Origin: Pseudomonas neuropathica
Lineage (GTDB): Bacteria > Pseudomonadota > Gammaproteobacteria > Pseudomonadales > Pseudomonadaceae
DNA length: 64,000 bases
Direction of reading: 5' to 3'
Assembly (NCBI RefSeq): GCF_015461835.1
Contig: NZ_JACOPX010000005.1
Span: 186,001 to 250,000 of the forward strand
Position 1 is the stretch's first letter, and each line of letters opens with the position of its first letter. The notes beneath the pieces were generated by a model that searched no databases, was not told the origin of the DNA, and saw only the letters and a program-made list of their open reading frames with translations. The position numbers and the translations under genes are program-made. Positions 1 to 8,222 of the stretch are shown here, piece by piece.

Positions 1-723
1 GTAAATACGGCCACGACCGGTACGGTAAGCTTCGATGATGCCGGCGCGACCGTTGATGATCGCGGCGGTCGGGAAGTCCGGACCAGGGATGTATTGCATC
101 AGTTCATCGACGGTCAGCTCAGGGTTGTCGATGAGCGCCAGGCAACCATCGATGACTTCACCGAGGTTGTGCGGCGGAATGTTGGTCGCCATGCCCACGG
201 CGATACCGCTGGAGCCGTTGACCAGCAGGTTGGGGATACGGGTCGGCATGACCGCCGGGATCATTTCGGTGCCGTCGTAGTTCGGCACCCAGTCCACGGT
301 TTCCTTGTGCAGGTCAGCCAGCAACTCGTGCGCCAGCTTGGTCATGCGCACTTCGGTGTATCGCATGGCCGCGGCGTTGTCGCCGTCGACCGAACCGAAG
401 TTGCCCTGACCGTCTACCAGCAGGTAGCGCAGGGAGAAAGGCTGGGCCATACGAACGATGGTGTCGTACACCGCAGTATCACCGTGCGGGTGATACTTAC
501 CGATCACGTCGCCGACAACACGGGCAGATTTCTTGTACGGCTTGTTGAAGTCGTTGCCCAGCTCGCTCATCGCGAACAGTACGCGACGGTGCACGGGCTT
601 GAGGCCATCGCGCGCATCCGGCAGTGCACGGCCGACGATCACGCTCATCGCGTAGTCGAGGTAGGACTGTTTCAGCTCGTCTTCGATATTGACCGGGAGG
701 ATTTCTTTGGCCAGTTCGCCCAT
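1..723 (-). CDS. gyrA: DNA gyrase subunit A, N-terminal part (cut by window edge)
   Basis: This is the 5' end of gyrA, read on the minus strand; 241 codons are visible and the gene runs off the left edge. GyrA is the breakage-reunion subunit of gyrase, which introduces negative supercoils. The protein begins [16 protein letters not shown]. It contains the quinolone-pocket stretch [13 protein letters not shown], with T83 and D87 (wild-type residues for Pseudomonas), and the catalytic tyrosine Y122 in the context AAAMRYTE. Only the N-terminal winged-helix/tower part is present in the window. The ATG at 723 matches the family start. Identification is secure. Confidence 0.98.
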   Translation of the reverse strand, partial: MGELAKEILPVNIEDELKQSYLDYAMSVIVGRALPDARDGLKPVHRRVLFAMSELGNDFNKPYKKSARVVGDVIGKYHPHGDTAVYDTIVRMAQPFSLRYLLVDGQGNFGSVDGDNAAAMRYTEVRMTKLAHELLADLHKETVDWVPNYDGTEMIPAVMPTRIPNLLVNGSSGIAVGMATNIPPHNLGEVIDGCLALIDNPELTVDELMQYIPGPDFPTAAIINGRAGIIEAYRTGRGRIY

Positions 724-1056
724 GAGAAGCCTGATTCCTTTTTCTGGTGAAACTTCGTCATATCCATATGGGACCAACGAAGCTCGTCGGGGCAGACCGA
801 GTGCCATGCACCGACTTACGACAAATCAACATTGGATCGCGGATTTGCGCAGTAAAGACAGCTCCGTGGAGCTGCCTCGGAAAACGCCGGATGTTATCAC
901 AAGAGCCGCCACGCACCTATCCCCCTGATGCGCATGGAGCATAGTTAGTTGACCGGTGACAGGCTTAACGGAGACGAGAGAGGCTCAGAGCTTAGTTGAA
1001 TGCAGATTTGCGGCTTGAATTAGCGATGTTTATTGACTTTTAGGGGCACGCACACC
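724..1056. other. gyrA upstream/leader region, no gene seen
   Basis: About 330 bases lie between the gyrA start and the repeat that follows mtnA. Only short shadow frames are present and none has a convincing ribosome-binding site or recognisable product. Both flanking genes are on the minus strand, so the gyrA promoter must lie here. I could not pick out a confident -10/-35 pair. Confidence 0.5.
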
Positions 1057-1142
1057 TGTAGGAGCTGCCGAAGGCTGCGATCTTTTGATCCTGACCTCTA
1101 AAAAGCAAGATCAAGAGATCGCAGCCTTCGGCAGCTCCTACA
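1057..1142. repeat. REPIN-type inverted repeat, GCTGCCGAAGG family
   Basis: Two REP arms (TGTAGGAGCTGCCGAAGGCT and its reverse complement) face each other across a loop of about 25 bases. The element lies just past the mtnA stop codon. This type of paired palindrome is characteristic of fluorescens-group genomes and could also form a transcript-end hairpin. Confidence 0.85.
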
Positions 1143-1157
1143 TTGAGTATCACCGCA

Positions 1158-2234
1158 TCAATGCAGGCGTTTGCGGCACATCAACTGGGCCATTTTCGCG
1201 GTATCCGGGCGCTCGACGATGCCTTTTTCGGTGACGATCGCGTCGATCAGGTCAGCCGGCGTCACGTCAAATACCGGGTTGAACGCTTCAACGTCCGCGC
1301 CGACGCGCTTGCCACCCACTTCGAGCAACTCGGCGCCATCACGCTCCTCGATCGGGATGTCATCACCGCTGGCCAGATTCATGTCGATGGTCGAACTTGG
1401 CGCCACTACCATGAAACGCACGCCATGGTGCATGGCGTTGACCGCCAGTTGGTAGGTGCCGATCTTGTTGGCCACGTCACCGTTGGCGGTGATGCGGTCC
1501 GCACCGACGATCACCCAGGTCACGCCTTTGGTTTTCATGATGTGCGCAGCGGCGGAGTCGGCATTCAGGGTGACCGGAATGCCTTCGTTGGCCAGTTCCC
1601 AAGCGGTCAGGCGCGACCCCTGCAGCCACGGACGGGTTTCATCGGCATAAACGCGCTCGACCATGCCTTCCAGATAAGCCGCGCGAATCACCCCCAGTGC
1701 CGTACCGAACCCGCCGGTAGCCAGCGCACCGGTGTTGCAGTGAGTCAGAATCGCCTGCGCATTGCCCTGGTGCTTGCGGATCAGGTCAACGCCGAGTTGG
1801 GCCATGGTCAGGTTGGCTTCGCGGTCGCTTTCATGAATGGCAATGGCTTCGGCTTCCAGCGCCGCCAACGGGTCGGCGTTGCCTTTCAGACGATCCAGTC
1901 GATCGTGCATCCGGCCCAACGCCCAGAACAGATTGACTGCGGTCGGACGAGAATCGGCCAGCAAGGCGAAATCTTCTTCCAGCGCCGCAGCCCAGTCGCC
2001 ACCTTCGGCCAGACGGGCACGGGCCGCCAGCACAATGCCATAGGCTGCGCTGATGCCGATGGCCGGCGCACCGCGCACCACCATCGAACGAATCGCCTTA
2101 GCCACGCCGGCGGCGCTGGTGTAGGCAATCCAGGTTTCCTCGAACGGCAAAATACGCTGATCCAGCAGGTGAAGCGCGCCATCTCGCCAATCGATGGCCT
2201 TTACTTTCTCCGCAGCCAACAGTCGATCGCGCAT
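1158..2234 (-). CDS. mtnA: S-methyl-5-thioribose-1-phosphate isomerase
   Basis: A 358-residue cytosolic enzyme of the eIF-2B alpha/MtnA family. It converts methylthioribose-1-phosphate to methylthioribulose-1-phosphate in methionine salvage. The catalytic cysteine is C166 ([13 protein letters not shown]) and the catalytic aspartate D246 ([19 protein letters not shown]); both are intact. An N-terminal VVRGAPAIG motif also fits the family. It is transcribed divergently from mtaD, only 108 bases away. The amidohydrolase on the other side acts on related methylthio-adenosine compounds, so the pair shares a pathway. The length is normal for the family. Confidence 0.96.
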   Translation of the reverse strand: MRDRLLAAEKVKAIDWRDGALHLLDQRILPFEETWIAYTSAAGVAKAIRSMVVRGAPAIGISAAYGIVLAARARLAEGGDWAAALEEDFALLADSRPTAVNLFWALGRMHDRLDRLKGNADPLAALEAEAIAIHESDREANLTMAQLGVDLIRKHQGNAQAILTHCNTGALATGGFGTALGVIRAAYLEGMVERVYADETRPWLQGSRLTAWELANEGIPVTLNADSAAAHIMKTKGVTWVIVGADRITANGDVANKIGTYQLAVNAMHHGVRFMVVAPSSTIDMNLASGDDIPIEERDGAELLEVGGKRVGADVEAFNPVFDVTPADLIDAIVTEKGIVERPDTAKMAQLMCRKRLH

Positions 2235-2342
2235 CCCTCACCCCGCACTCATGAACAAAAGCCGCCGATTATAGCGATCCCCCCGCGAAGACGCTCGGGT
2301 ATACTTCGCCATCCTTTACAAAAGCACTGGAACCGACCTTCG

Positions 2343-3677
2343 ATGCCGAAACCTGCCATTGCGCTCGACTTATTATTGCTGCCGACCTGGCTGGTACCCG
2401 TCGAACCTGCAGGCGTTGTGCTCAAGGAGCACGGCCTGGGCATCCGCGACGGTCGCATCGTGTTTATCGGCCCGCGCGCCGAAGCATTGAAGTGTAACGC
2501 CACAGAAACCCGGGAATTGCCGGATGTGCTGCTCGCCCCCGGTCTGATCAATGCGCACGGTCATGCGGCGATGACGCTGTTTCGTGGCTTGGCCGATGAT
2601 TTGCCGCTGATGACCTGGCTGGAAAATCACATCTGGCCGGCCGAGGCCAAGTGGGTCGATGAAGATTTCGTTCGCGACGGGACTGATTTGGCTATCGCCG
2701 AGCAGATCAAGGGCGGCATAACCTGTTTCTCAGACATGTATTTCTTCCCGAAAGTCGCCAGCGAGCGCGTGCACAACAGCGGTATTCGCGCGCAGATCGC
2801 CATTCCAATCCTTGATTTCCCGATTCCGGGCGCCAGCAGCGCCGATGAAGCCATTCGTCAGGGCGTCGAGTTGTTCGGCGATCTCAAGCACCATGAACGG
2901 ATCAAGATCACCTTCGGCCCCCATGCACCGTACACCGTCGGCGACGAAAACCTCGAGAAAATCCGTGTGATTGCCGAGGAGCTGGACGCCTCGATCCATA
3001 TGCACGTGCACGAAACCGCTTTCGAAGTTCAGCAGTCACTGGAGCAGCGCGGTGAACGTCCGCTCGCGCGCCTCGGTCGTCTGGGCCTGCTAGGCCCGCG
3101 CTTCCAGGCCGTACACATGACCCAGATCAGCGATGACGACCTGGCGTTGCTGGTAGAAAGCAACACCAGCGTGATCCACTGCCCGGAATCGAACCTGAAA
3201 CTCGCCAGCGGCTTCTGCCCGGTCGAGCGTTTGTGGCAGGCTGGCGTCAACGTGGCCGTTGGCACCGATGGCGCCGCCAGCAATAACGATCTGGATCTGC
3301 TCGGCGAAACCCGCACCGCCGCCCTACTGGCCAAAGCCGTCGCCGGTTCGGCCACCGCGCTGGATGCCCATCGAGCACTGCGCATGGCCACGCTGAATGG
3401 CGCGCGCGCACTGGGGATCGAAGCGCAAGTCGGCTCGCTGGAAATCGGCAAAGCTGCGGACATCGTCGCTTTCGACCTGTCCGGTCTGGCGCAGCAACCA
3501 GTGTATGACCCGGTTTCGCAGCTTATATATGCCACCGGTCGCGATTGCGTGAAACACCTGTGGGTCGCCGGCAAGCAACTGCTCGACGACCGCCGCCTGA
3601 CGCGCATGGACGAAGAGCAACTGGGCGCCACCGCCCGGACCTGGGGCCAGCGCATCAGCGGCCACACCGAATCGTAA
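2343..3677 (+). CDS. mtaD: TRZ/ATZ family amidohydrolase, 5-methylthioadenosine/S-adenosylhomocysteine deaminase
   Basis: A 444-residue metal-dependent amidohydrolase. Family members in Pseudomonas deaminate methylthioadenosine (to methylthioinosine) and S-adenosylhomocysteine. Metal ligands are visible: H72 and H74 in NAHGHAAM, a later HMHVHE segment, VHMTQ, and the late aspartate in [10 protein letters not shown] take the ATG at 2343 (MPKPAIALD). The open frame continues far upstream, but that part is only antisense to mtnA. Divergent from mtnA, which works in the same salvage route. The exact substrate is inferred from the family and the neighbour. Confidence 0.88.
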   Translation: MPKPAIALDLLLLPTWLVPVEPAGVVLKEHGLGIRDGRIVFIGPRAEALKCNATETRELPDVLLAPGLINAHGHAAMTLFRGLADDLPLMTWLENHIWPAEAKWVDEDFVRDGTDLAIAEQIKGGITCFSDMYFFPKVASERVHNSGIRAQIAIPILDFPIPGASSADEAIRQGVELFGDLKHHERIKITFGPHAPYTVGDENLEKIRVIAEELDASIHMHVHETAFEVQQSLEQRGERPLARLGRLGLLGPRFQAVHMTQISDDDLALLVESNTSVIHCPESNLKLASGFCPVERLWQAGVNVAVGTDGAASNNDLDLLGETRTAALLAKAVAGSATALDAHRALRMATLNGARALGIEAQVGSLEIGKAADIVAFDLSGLAQQPVYDPVSQLIYATGRDCVKHLWVAGKQLLDDRRLTRMDEEQLGATARTWGQRISGHTES

Positions 3678-3733
3678 ACACCTTGGCGCAAACGCCAGGG
3701 CTACAGCACTTTTAAAGTTTTAGAGGATTTAAC

Positions 3734-4432
3734 ATGAGCAACGTCGACCACGCCGAAATCGCCAAATTCGAAGCCTTGGCCCATCGCTGGTGGGACCGCG
3801 AAAGCGAGTTCAAACCACTGCACGACATCAACCCGCTGCGGGTCAACTGGATTGACGAGCGGGTCAATCTGGCCGGCAAGAAAGTCCTCGATGTCGGTTG
3901 CGGCGGCGGCATCCTCAGCGAAGCCATGGCGCAACGCGGCGCTACTGTGATGGGCATCGACATGGGCGAAGCGCCGCTGGCGGTCGCGCAACTGCATCAG
4001 CTGGAGTCCGGCGTCAGCGTTGAGTACCGCCAGATCACCGCCGAAGCCCTGGCCGAAGAAATGCCGGAGCAGTTTGACGTGGTCACGTGCCTGGAAATGC
4101 TCGAGCACGTGCCGGATCCCTCGTCAGTGATCCGCGCCTGCTTCCGCATGGTCAAGCCGGGCGGTCAGGTGTTCTTCTCGACCATCAACCGCAACCCGAA
4201 GGCCTACCTGTTCGCCATCATCGGCGCTGAATACATCATGAAGCTGCTGCCGCGCGGCACCCACGATTTCAAGAAATTCATCCGCCCGTCCGAGCTGGGT
4301 GCCTGGAGCCGCATGGCCGGCCTGACCGTCAAAGACATCATCGGCCTGACCTACAACCCGCTGACCAAGCACTACAAGCTGGCCAGCGACGTTGACGTCA
4401 ACTACATGATCCAGACCCTGCGCGAGGAGTAA
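3734..4432 (+). CDS. ubiG: 3-demethylubiquinol 3-O-methyltransferase UbiG
   Basis: A 232-residue SAM-dependent methyltransferase that carries out both O-methylations of ubiquinone biosynthesis. The SAM-binding glycine motif VLDVGCGGG is at residues 51-59. The conserved [24 protein letters not shown] and LPRGTHDF segments are all present. mupP starts four bases after its stop codon, so the two are almost certainly cotranscribed; the ubiG-mupP-yciK order is the usual Pseudomonas arrangement. The start ATG follows a GAGGA-like site (tagaggattt). Confidence 0.97.
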   Translation: MSNVDHAEIAKFEALAHRWWDRESEFKPLHDINPLRVNWIDERVNLAGKKVLDVGCGGGILSEAMAQRGATVMGIDMGEAPLAVAQLHQLESGVSVEYRQITAEALAEEMPEQFDVVTCLEMLEHVPDPSSVIRACFRMVKPGGQVFFSTINRNPKAYLFAIIGAEYIMKLLPRGTHDFKKFIRPSELGAWSRMAGLTVKDIIGLTYNPLTKHYKLASDVDVNYMIQTLREE

Positions 4433-4436
4433 GCCG

Positions 4437-5108
4437 ATGGCGATCAGAGCAGTTCTCTTCGACATGGACGGCACCCTGCTCGACACGGCGCCGGACTTCA
4501 TCGCCATCTGCCAGGCCATGCGTGCAGATCGCGGCTTGCCGCCGATCAACGACAAGCACATCCGCGACGAGATTTCCGGTGGCGCCAAAGCCATGGTCGC
4601 GGTGACGTTTTCGATGGACCCGGAATCGCCGGGCTTCGAAGAACTGCGTCTGGAGTTCCTTGAGCGCTATCTGGTTGGCTGCGCCGTGCACAGCAAACTG
4701 TTTGACGGCATGGGTGAACTGCTGGCTGATATCGAAAAGGCCAAGCTGGTCTGGGGCGTGGTCACCAACAAGCCACTGCGCTTTGCCGAGCCGATCATGC
4801 AGCAACTGGGATTGGCTGAGCGTTCGGCCTTGCTGATCTGCCCGGATCACGTGAAGAACAGCAAGCCGGATCCGGAGCCGTTGATTCTTGCGTGCAAGAT
4901 GCTTGATCTGGATCCGTCGACTGTGCTGTTTGTCGGTGATGATCTGCGTGATATCGAGTCGGGGCGCGATGCCGGTACGAAAACGGCGGCGGTGACGTTT
5001 GGTTATATCCATCCGGACGACAACCCGCGGCATTGGGGGGCGGACGTGGTGGTGGATCATCCGTCGGAGCTGCGCAAGGTGCTCGATAGCGCGCTTTGCA
5101 GTTGCTGA
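4437..5108 (+). CDS. mupP: N-acetylmuramic acid 6-phosphate phosphatase MupP
   Basis: A 223-residue HAD-superfamily phosphatase. In Pseudomonas, MupP dephosphorylates MurNAc-6-phosphate in the anabolic peptidoglycan recycling route that bypasses de novo UDP-MurNAc synthesis. The HAD motif I nucleophile and acid are D9 and D11 in [12 protein letters not shown]. Motif II (VVTNKP), motif III lysine (NSKPDPEP) and motif IV ([12 protein letters not shown]) are all intact. The gene is four bases downstream of ubiG. Older annotations call it phosphoglycolate phosphatase; its position between ubiG and yciK argues for MupP. Confidence 0.92.
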   Translation: MAIRAVLFDMDGTLLDTAPDFIAICQAMRADRGLPPINDKHIRDEISGGAKAMVAVTFSMDPESPGFEELRLEFLERYLVGCAVHSKLFDGMGELLADIEKAKLVWGVVTNKPLRFAEPIMQQLGLAERSALLICPDHVKNSKPDPEPLILACKMLDLDPSTVLFVGDDLRDIESGRDAGTKTAAVTFGYIHPDDNPRHWGADVVVDHPSELRKVLDSALCSC

Positions 5109-5116
5109 TCAAAGTC

Positions 5117-5190
5117 AAAAGATCGCAGCCTGCGGCAGCTCCTACAGAACAGTGATCATTTGTAGGAGCTGCCGCAGGCTGCGATCTTTT
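5117..5190. repeat. REPIN-type inverted repeat, GCTGCCGCAGG family
   Basis: Perfect 30-base arms at 5117-5146 and 5161-5190 (ending TGTAGGAGCTGCC...) flank a 14-base loop. It sits between mupP and yciK and would form a strong hairpin between them. Confidence 0.88.
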
Positions 5191-5216
5191 AGCTATTAAT
5201 GGATTGTGAGGTTTTT

Positions 5217-5957
5217 ATGTTTGATTATTCCGCTCGCCCCGAATTGCTCAAGGATCGGGTCATTCTGGTCACCGGTGCCGGTCGTGGCATAGGCGCGGCG
5301 GCCGCGAAAACCTACGCGGCCCACGGCGCCACCGTATTGCTGCTGGGCAAGACCGAAGCGAACCTGACGCAGGTCTATGACGAAATCGAAGCGGCAGGCC
5401 ACCCTCAACCGGCAGTGATTCCGTTCAACCTCGAAACCGCCCTGCCCCATCAGTACGATGAGCTGGCCGCGATGATCGAGACCGAGTTCGGCCACCTCGA
5501 CGGCCTGCTGCACAACGCATCGATCATCGGCCCGCGCACGCCGATCGAACAGTTGTCCGGTGAAAACTTCATGCGCGTCATGCAAGTCAACGTCAACGCC
5601 ATGTTCATGCTGACCAGCACCCTGCTGCCGCTGCTCAAGCTGTCGCAGGATGCCTCGGTGGTGTTCACCTCCAGCAGCGTCGGGCGCAAGGGCCGTGCGT
5701 ACTGGGGCGCTTATGGCGTATCGAAGTTCGCCACCGAAGGCTTGATGCAAACCCTGGCCGATGAAGTCGACGGCGTCGCGCCAGTTCGCTCCAACAGCAT
5801 CAACCCGGGCGGCACCCGCACCAGCATGCGCGCACAAGCCTATCCGGGCGAAAACCCGCTGAACAATCCGACGCCGGAGGAGATCATGCCGGTCTACCTG
5901 TACCTGATGGGCCCGGACAGCACCGGCATCAATGGACAGGCGTTCAACGCGCAATAA
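5217..5957 (+). CDS. yciK: YciK family SDR oxidoreductase
   Basis: A 246-residue short-chain dehydrogenase/reductase of the YciK family; the physiological substrate is unknown. The Rossmann glycine motif is VTGAGRGIG (residues 18-26). The catalytic set is TSSS around 151-154 with Y166 and K170 (YGVSK), and the NPGG...TSMRA segment follows. I choose ATG 5217 (MFDYSARPELL), which has a TGAGG site 7 bases upstream. An ATG at 5199 in the same frame lies against the REPIN and has no such site. It follows mupP in the usual Pseudomonas order. Confidence 0.9.
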   Translation: MFDYSARPELLKDRVILVTGAGRGIGAAAAKTYAAHGATVLLLGKTEANLTQVYDEIEAAGHPQPAVIPFNLETALPHQYDELAAMIETEFGHLDGLLHNASIIGPRTPIEQLSGENFMRVMQVNVNAMFMLTSTLLPLLKLSQDASVVFTSSSVGRKGRAYWGAYGVSKFATEGLMQTLADEVDGVAPVRSNSINPGGTRTSMRAQAYPGENPLNNPTPEEIMPVYLYLMGPDSTGINGQAFNAQ

Positions 5958-6320
5958 CTGCCATACGTCGCTTTTGTTGCCGCGGCAGATTCCTGTCGCG
6001 GCATGCATTTGCCGCTGGCGACTGTCATATTTCAGTCAATTTTCCACCGCACCCTTCCTCCTCGCTCAGCCAACTTGTTGATTCCAAACGGTTTAAATAA
6101 AACCGAACCGAATGGCACGACTTTCGCTCTAAATATCCTCAAAGCATGCCGTGTGAAGGCAGTGGGGCAAGGCCGATTTCGATAGCTGACTAATCGTCTT
6201 CAGGCAGACTAAACTTACGCCAAATGTCCTACGGGACTGATGGATCAGTATGACGCGCAGCCCATAGCCGCTCTCACCCAGCCTGTAAGACAGACTTACT
6301 GCTTTAGGGGCTCACGCCAT
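5958..6320. other. Intergenic region with a possible yciK terminator hairpin
   Basis: The first part contains a GC-rich inverted repeat at about 5978-6004 (TGCCGCGGCAG / CTGTCGCGGCA), which could end the yciK transcript although no long T run follows. The rest must hold the promoter of the diguanylate cyclase gene. I see no credible gene in it. Confidence 0.45.
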
Positions 6321-7247
6321 ATGAAATCACCCTCCCAGACCAATGCAATTGACTTTGACAGTGCCAAATTGCAACGCCTGGGCTTTGGTCAGCTGCCTCC
6401 CCTTCTGGAGCGACCGGCCAGTCTTGCGCAATTGCGCCAGCAAATGAGCCTGCAACTGCAAACCAGCCTCGAGCCGCAACGCATCCTCGGTCTGTTTTTC
6501 CGCGAAGTTCAGCGTCTCGTGCCCCTGGACGCGCTTAGCTACGTGCATCAGGGCAGTGACCTGCGTCTGGAGTTCGGTGCCCGCGGCCACCACTCGATCA
6601 GCTATACCCTGAGCCACGAAGGCGAGCACATGGGCGAACTGGTGTTCCGTCGCAATCAGCGCTTCAACGACAAGGAACAAGGTCAACTGGAGTCGTTACT
6701 GTCATCCTTGCTGTACCCGATGCGCAACGCGCTGCTTTATCGCGAGGCGACTCAGAGTGCCCTGCGCGATCCGCTGACCGGCGCCGGTAACCGCATCGCC
6801 ATGGAGCAAACCCTGCAGCGGGAGATCGATATGTCCCGCCGGCATCAGCAACCGTTGTCGCTGCTGATGCTGGATATCGACCACTTCAAACGGGTCAACG
6901 ACAGCCATGGCCACAGCGCCGGCGATGACGTGCTTAAAGCCATCGCGGCGACAATCAAGGCGCAACTGCGCAACGTCGACATGGTGTTCCGTTACGGTGG
7001 CGAAGAGTTTCTGGTGCTGCTGTCCAACACCAGCCGGGATGCGGCGGCAATGGTCGGCGAACGCCTTCGTTATGCGACGCAGGCGGCCGAATACTATGCC
7101 GATGGGCAGTTGATTGAATTGACGGTGAGCCTGGGATGTTCGACGTTGTTGCCGGGCGAATCGGCTGACAGCTTGCTGCGGCGCGCCGACAGTGCGTTGT
7201 ATGTGGCCAAGCGTGAAGGTCGCAACCGCCTGGCGATGGCGGGCTAA
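6321..7247 (+). CDS. Diguanylate cyclase with N-terminal GAF-like region
   Basis: A 308-residue protein predicted to make cyclic di-GMP. Residues about 50-140 look like a GAF-type sensory domain (FFREVQRLVPLDALSY). Residues about 145-305 form a GGDEF domain with DPLTGAGNR, MLDIDHFKRVND and the active-site motif GGEEF at 226-230. An inhibitory-site RxxD (R217-NVD) sits exactly five residues before GGEEF, so product feedback inhibition is likely. There is no membrane segment. ATG 6321 is chosen because AGGGG lies 10 bases upstream; the open frame begins earlier at 6240 without a site. The sensed signal is unknown. Confidence 0.9.
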   Translation: MKSPSQTNAIDFDSAKLQRLGFGQLPPLLERPASLAQLRQQMSLQLQTSLEPQRILGLFFREVQRLVPLDALSYVHQGSDLRLEFGARGHHSISYTLSHEGEHMGELVFRRNQRFNDKEQGQLESLLSSLLYPMRNALLYREATQSALRDPLTGAGNRIAMEQTLQREIDMSRRHQQPLSLLMLDIDHFKRVNDSHGHSAGDDVLKAIAATIKAQLRNVDMVFRYGGEEFLVLLSNTSRDAAAMVGERLRYATQAAEYYADGQLIELTVSLGCSTLLPGESADSLLRRADSALYVAKREGRNRLAMAG

Positions 7248-7270
7248 GCCTTTCAGGCAACACAAAACAG

Positions 7271-7359
7271 TGTGGGAGCGAGCTTGCTCGCGAAAGCGGT
7301 GAATCAGTCAAAGCAATGCTGACTGACATGACCCCTTCGCGAGCAGGCTCGCTCCCACA
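7271..7359. repeat. REPIN-type inverted repeat, TGTGGGAGCGAGC family
   Basis: REP arms at 7271-7294 and 7336-7359 face each other over a 41-base loop. They lie between the convergent diguanylate cyclase and undA genes. Confidence 0.87.
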
Positions 7360-7381
7360 TTGGTATTGCGTGAGGCTTGAA

Positions 7382-8176
7382 TCAGCTCTCGACTACCGCC
7401 CTGCGCTCTCGGTTGACCAGCAAACGTTCCGACGTCTCCAGTTGCATGCAACGCTCCAGAAACAGATACATGTAGTCATAGCTCTTGCAGACGGCCTGAC
7501 GCAACTCGGCCTGCAACGCCTTGCTCGGGTTCATCCCGGCCAGGGTGCAGATGATTTCCAGCGCTTCCCAAGGATGAGCATCATCGTACTGGGCGTGCAT
7601 CTTCAGCCACTTCATTGCACGCTTGCGATCCTCTTCGGGAAACGCTGCGGCGTACACGCCAGTGGAGCAAACCAGCGCCGACCACTCCCCGGTCGCGCCT
7701 TCGATGGCATAGTTGGTGGCCGCGATGGCCACAATCAACGAATCGGCTGAACTGGTGTGCCAGCACCAATGACTCAAGGCATGCAGCTCGGGCGGCACAT
7801 GTTGGGCCTGAAGGTCTTCCAGGCTGACGCCATGTGCACGACTCCAGTGCACCCAATAATCCGCATGATTGAGTTCAACGCGGATATTGCGCATCAGCCA
7901 GCGCCGCGCCATGTCTTCGCCCGGATGCCGGGCAAACCTGGTTTTGGTGAGATTCTGCGCCATGTACAGCGCAAATTGCTCAACCACCGGCCAGCCCCCG
8001 ATCAGGTACTGACGCATGGTTCTGGCGCTGAGCTTGTTATCACGCATGCGCAGGTAAAGTTCATGTTCGACAACCCGGCGCTTGCTCTCGCTGCAATCTG
8101 CAATGAGCTGTTGTGCCCAGGCAGGATAACTTGCAGCTTCCATGAGTGGTCCGGTTCGGTTGAATGTGTCGATCAC
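7382..8176 (-). CDS. undA: UndA-type heme-oxygenase-like di-iron oxidase (1-undecene formation)
   Basis: A 264-residue all-helical protein of the heme-oxygenase-like (TenA/PqqC-like) superfamily. Counting the initiator GTG as residue 1, likely iron ligands fall at E101, H104 (VELNHADYW), E159 (YAIEGATGE), H194, D198 and H201 (MHAQYDDAHPWE). This spacing fits the iron-site pattern I recall for Pseudomonas UndA, which oxidatively decarboxylates lauric acid to 1-undecene. Length also fits. The GTG start at 8176 is supported by AAGGAG seven bases upstream. It is often annotated only as a TenA-like or iron-containing redox enzyme. Assignment to UndA is by memory of the family, not by a search. Confidence 0.78.
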   Translation of the reverse strand: MIDTFNRTGPLMEAASYPAWAQQLIADCSESKRRVVEHELYLRMRDNKLSARTMRQYLIGGWPVVEQFALYMAQNLTKTRFARHPGEDMARRWLMRNIRVELNHADYWVHWSRAHGVSLEDLQAQHVPPELHALSHWCWHTSSADSLIVAIAATNYAIEGATGEWSALVCSTGVYAAAFPEEDRKRAMKWLKMHAQYDDAHPWEALEIICTLAGMNPSKALQAELRQAVCKSYDYMYLFLERCMQLETSERLLVNRERRAVVES

Positions 8177-8222
8177 TGTTCGGCTCCTTTTGATTTGTGA
8201 TTGTAAGGATCGGCGAGAGATT

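Noticed and set aside
1143..2342. N-terminal extension of the mtaD reading frame by 400 codons
   Set aside because: It is the antisense of mtnA, has no ribosome site and does not resemble any amidohydrolase N-terminus; the family start is at 2343.
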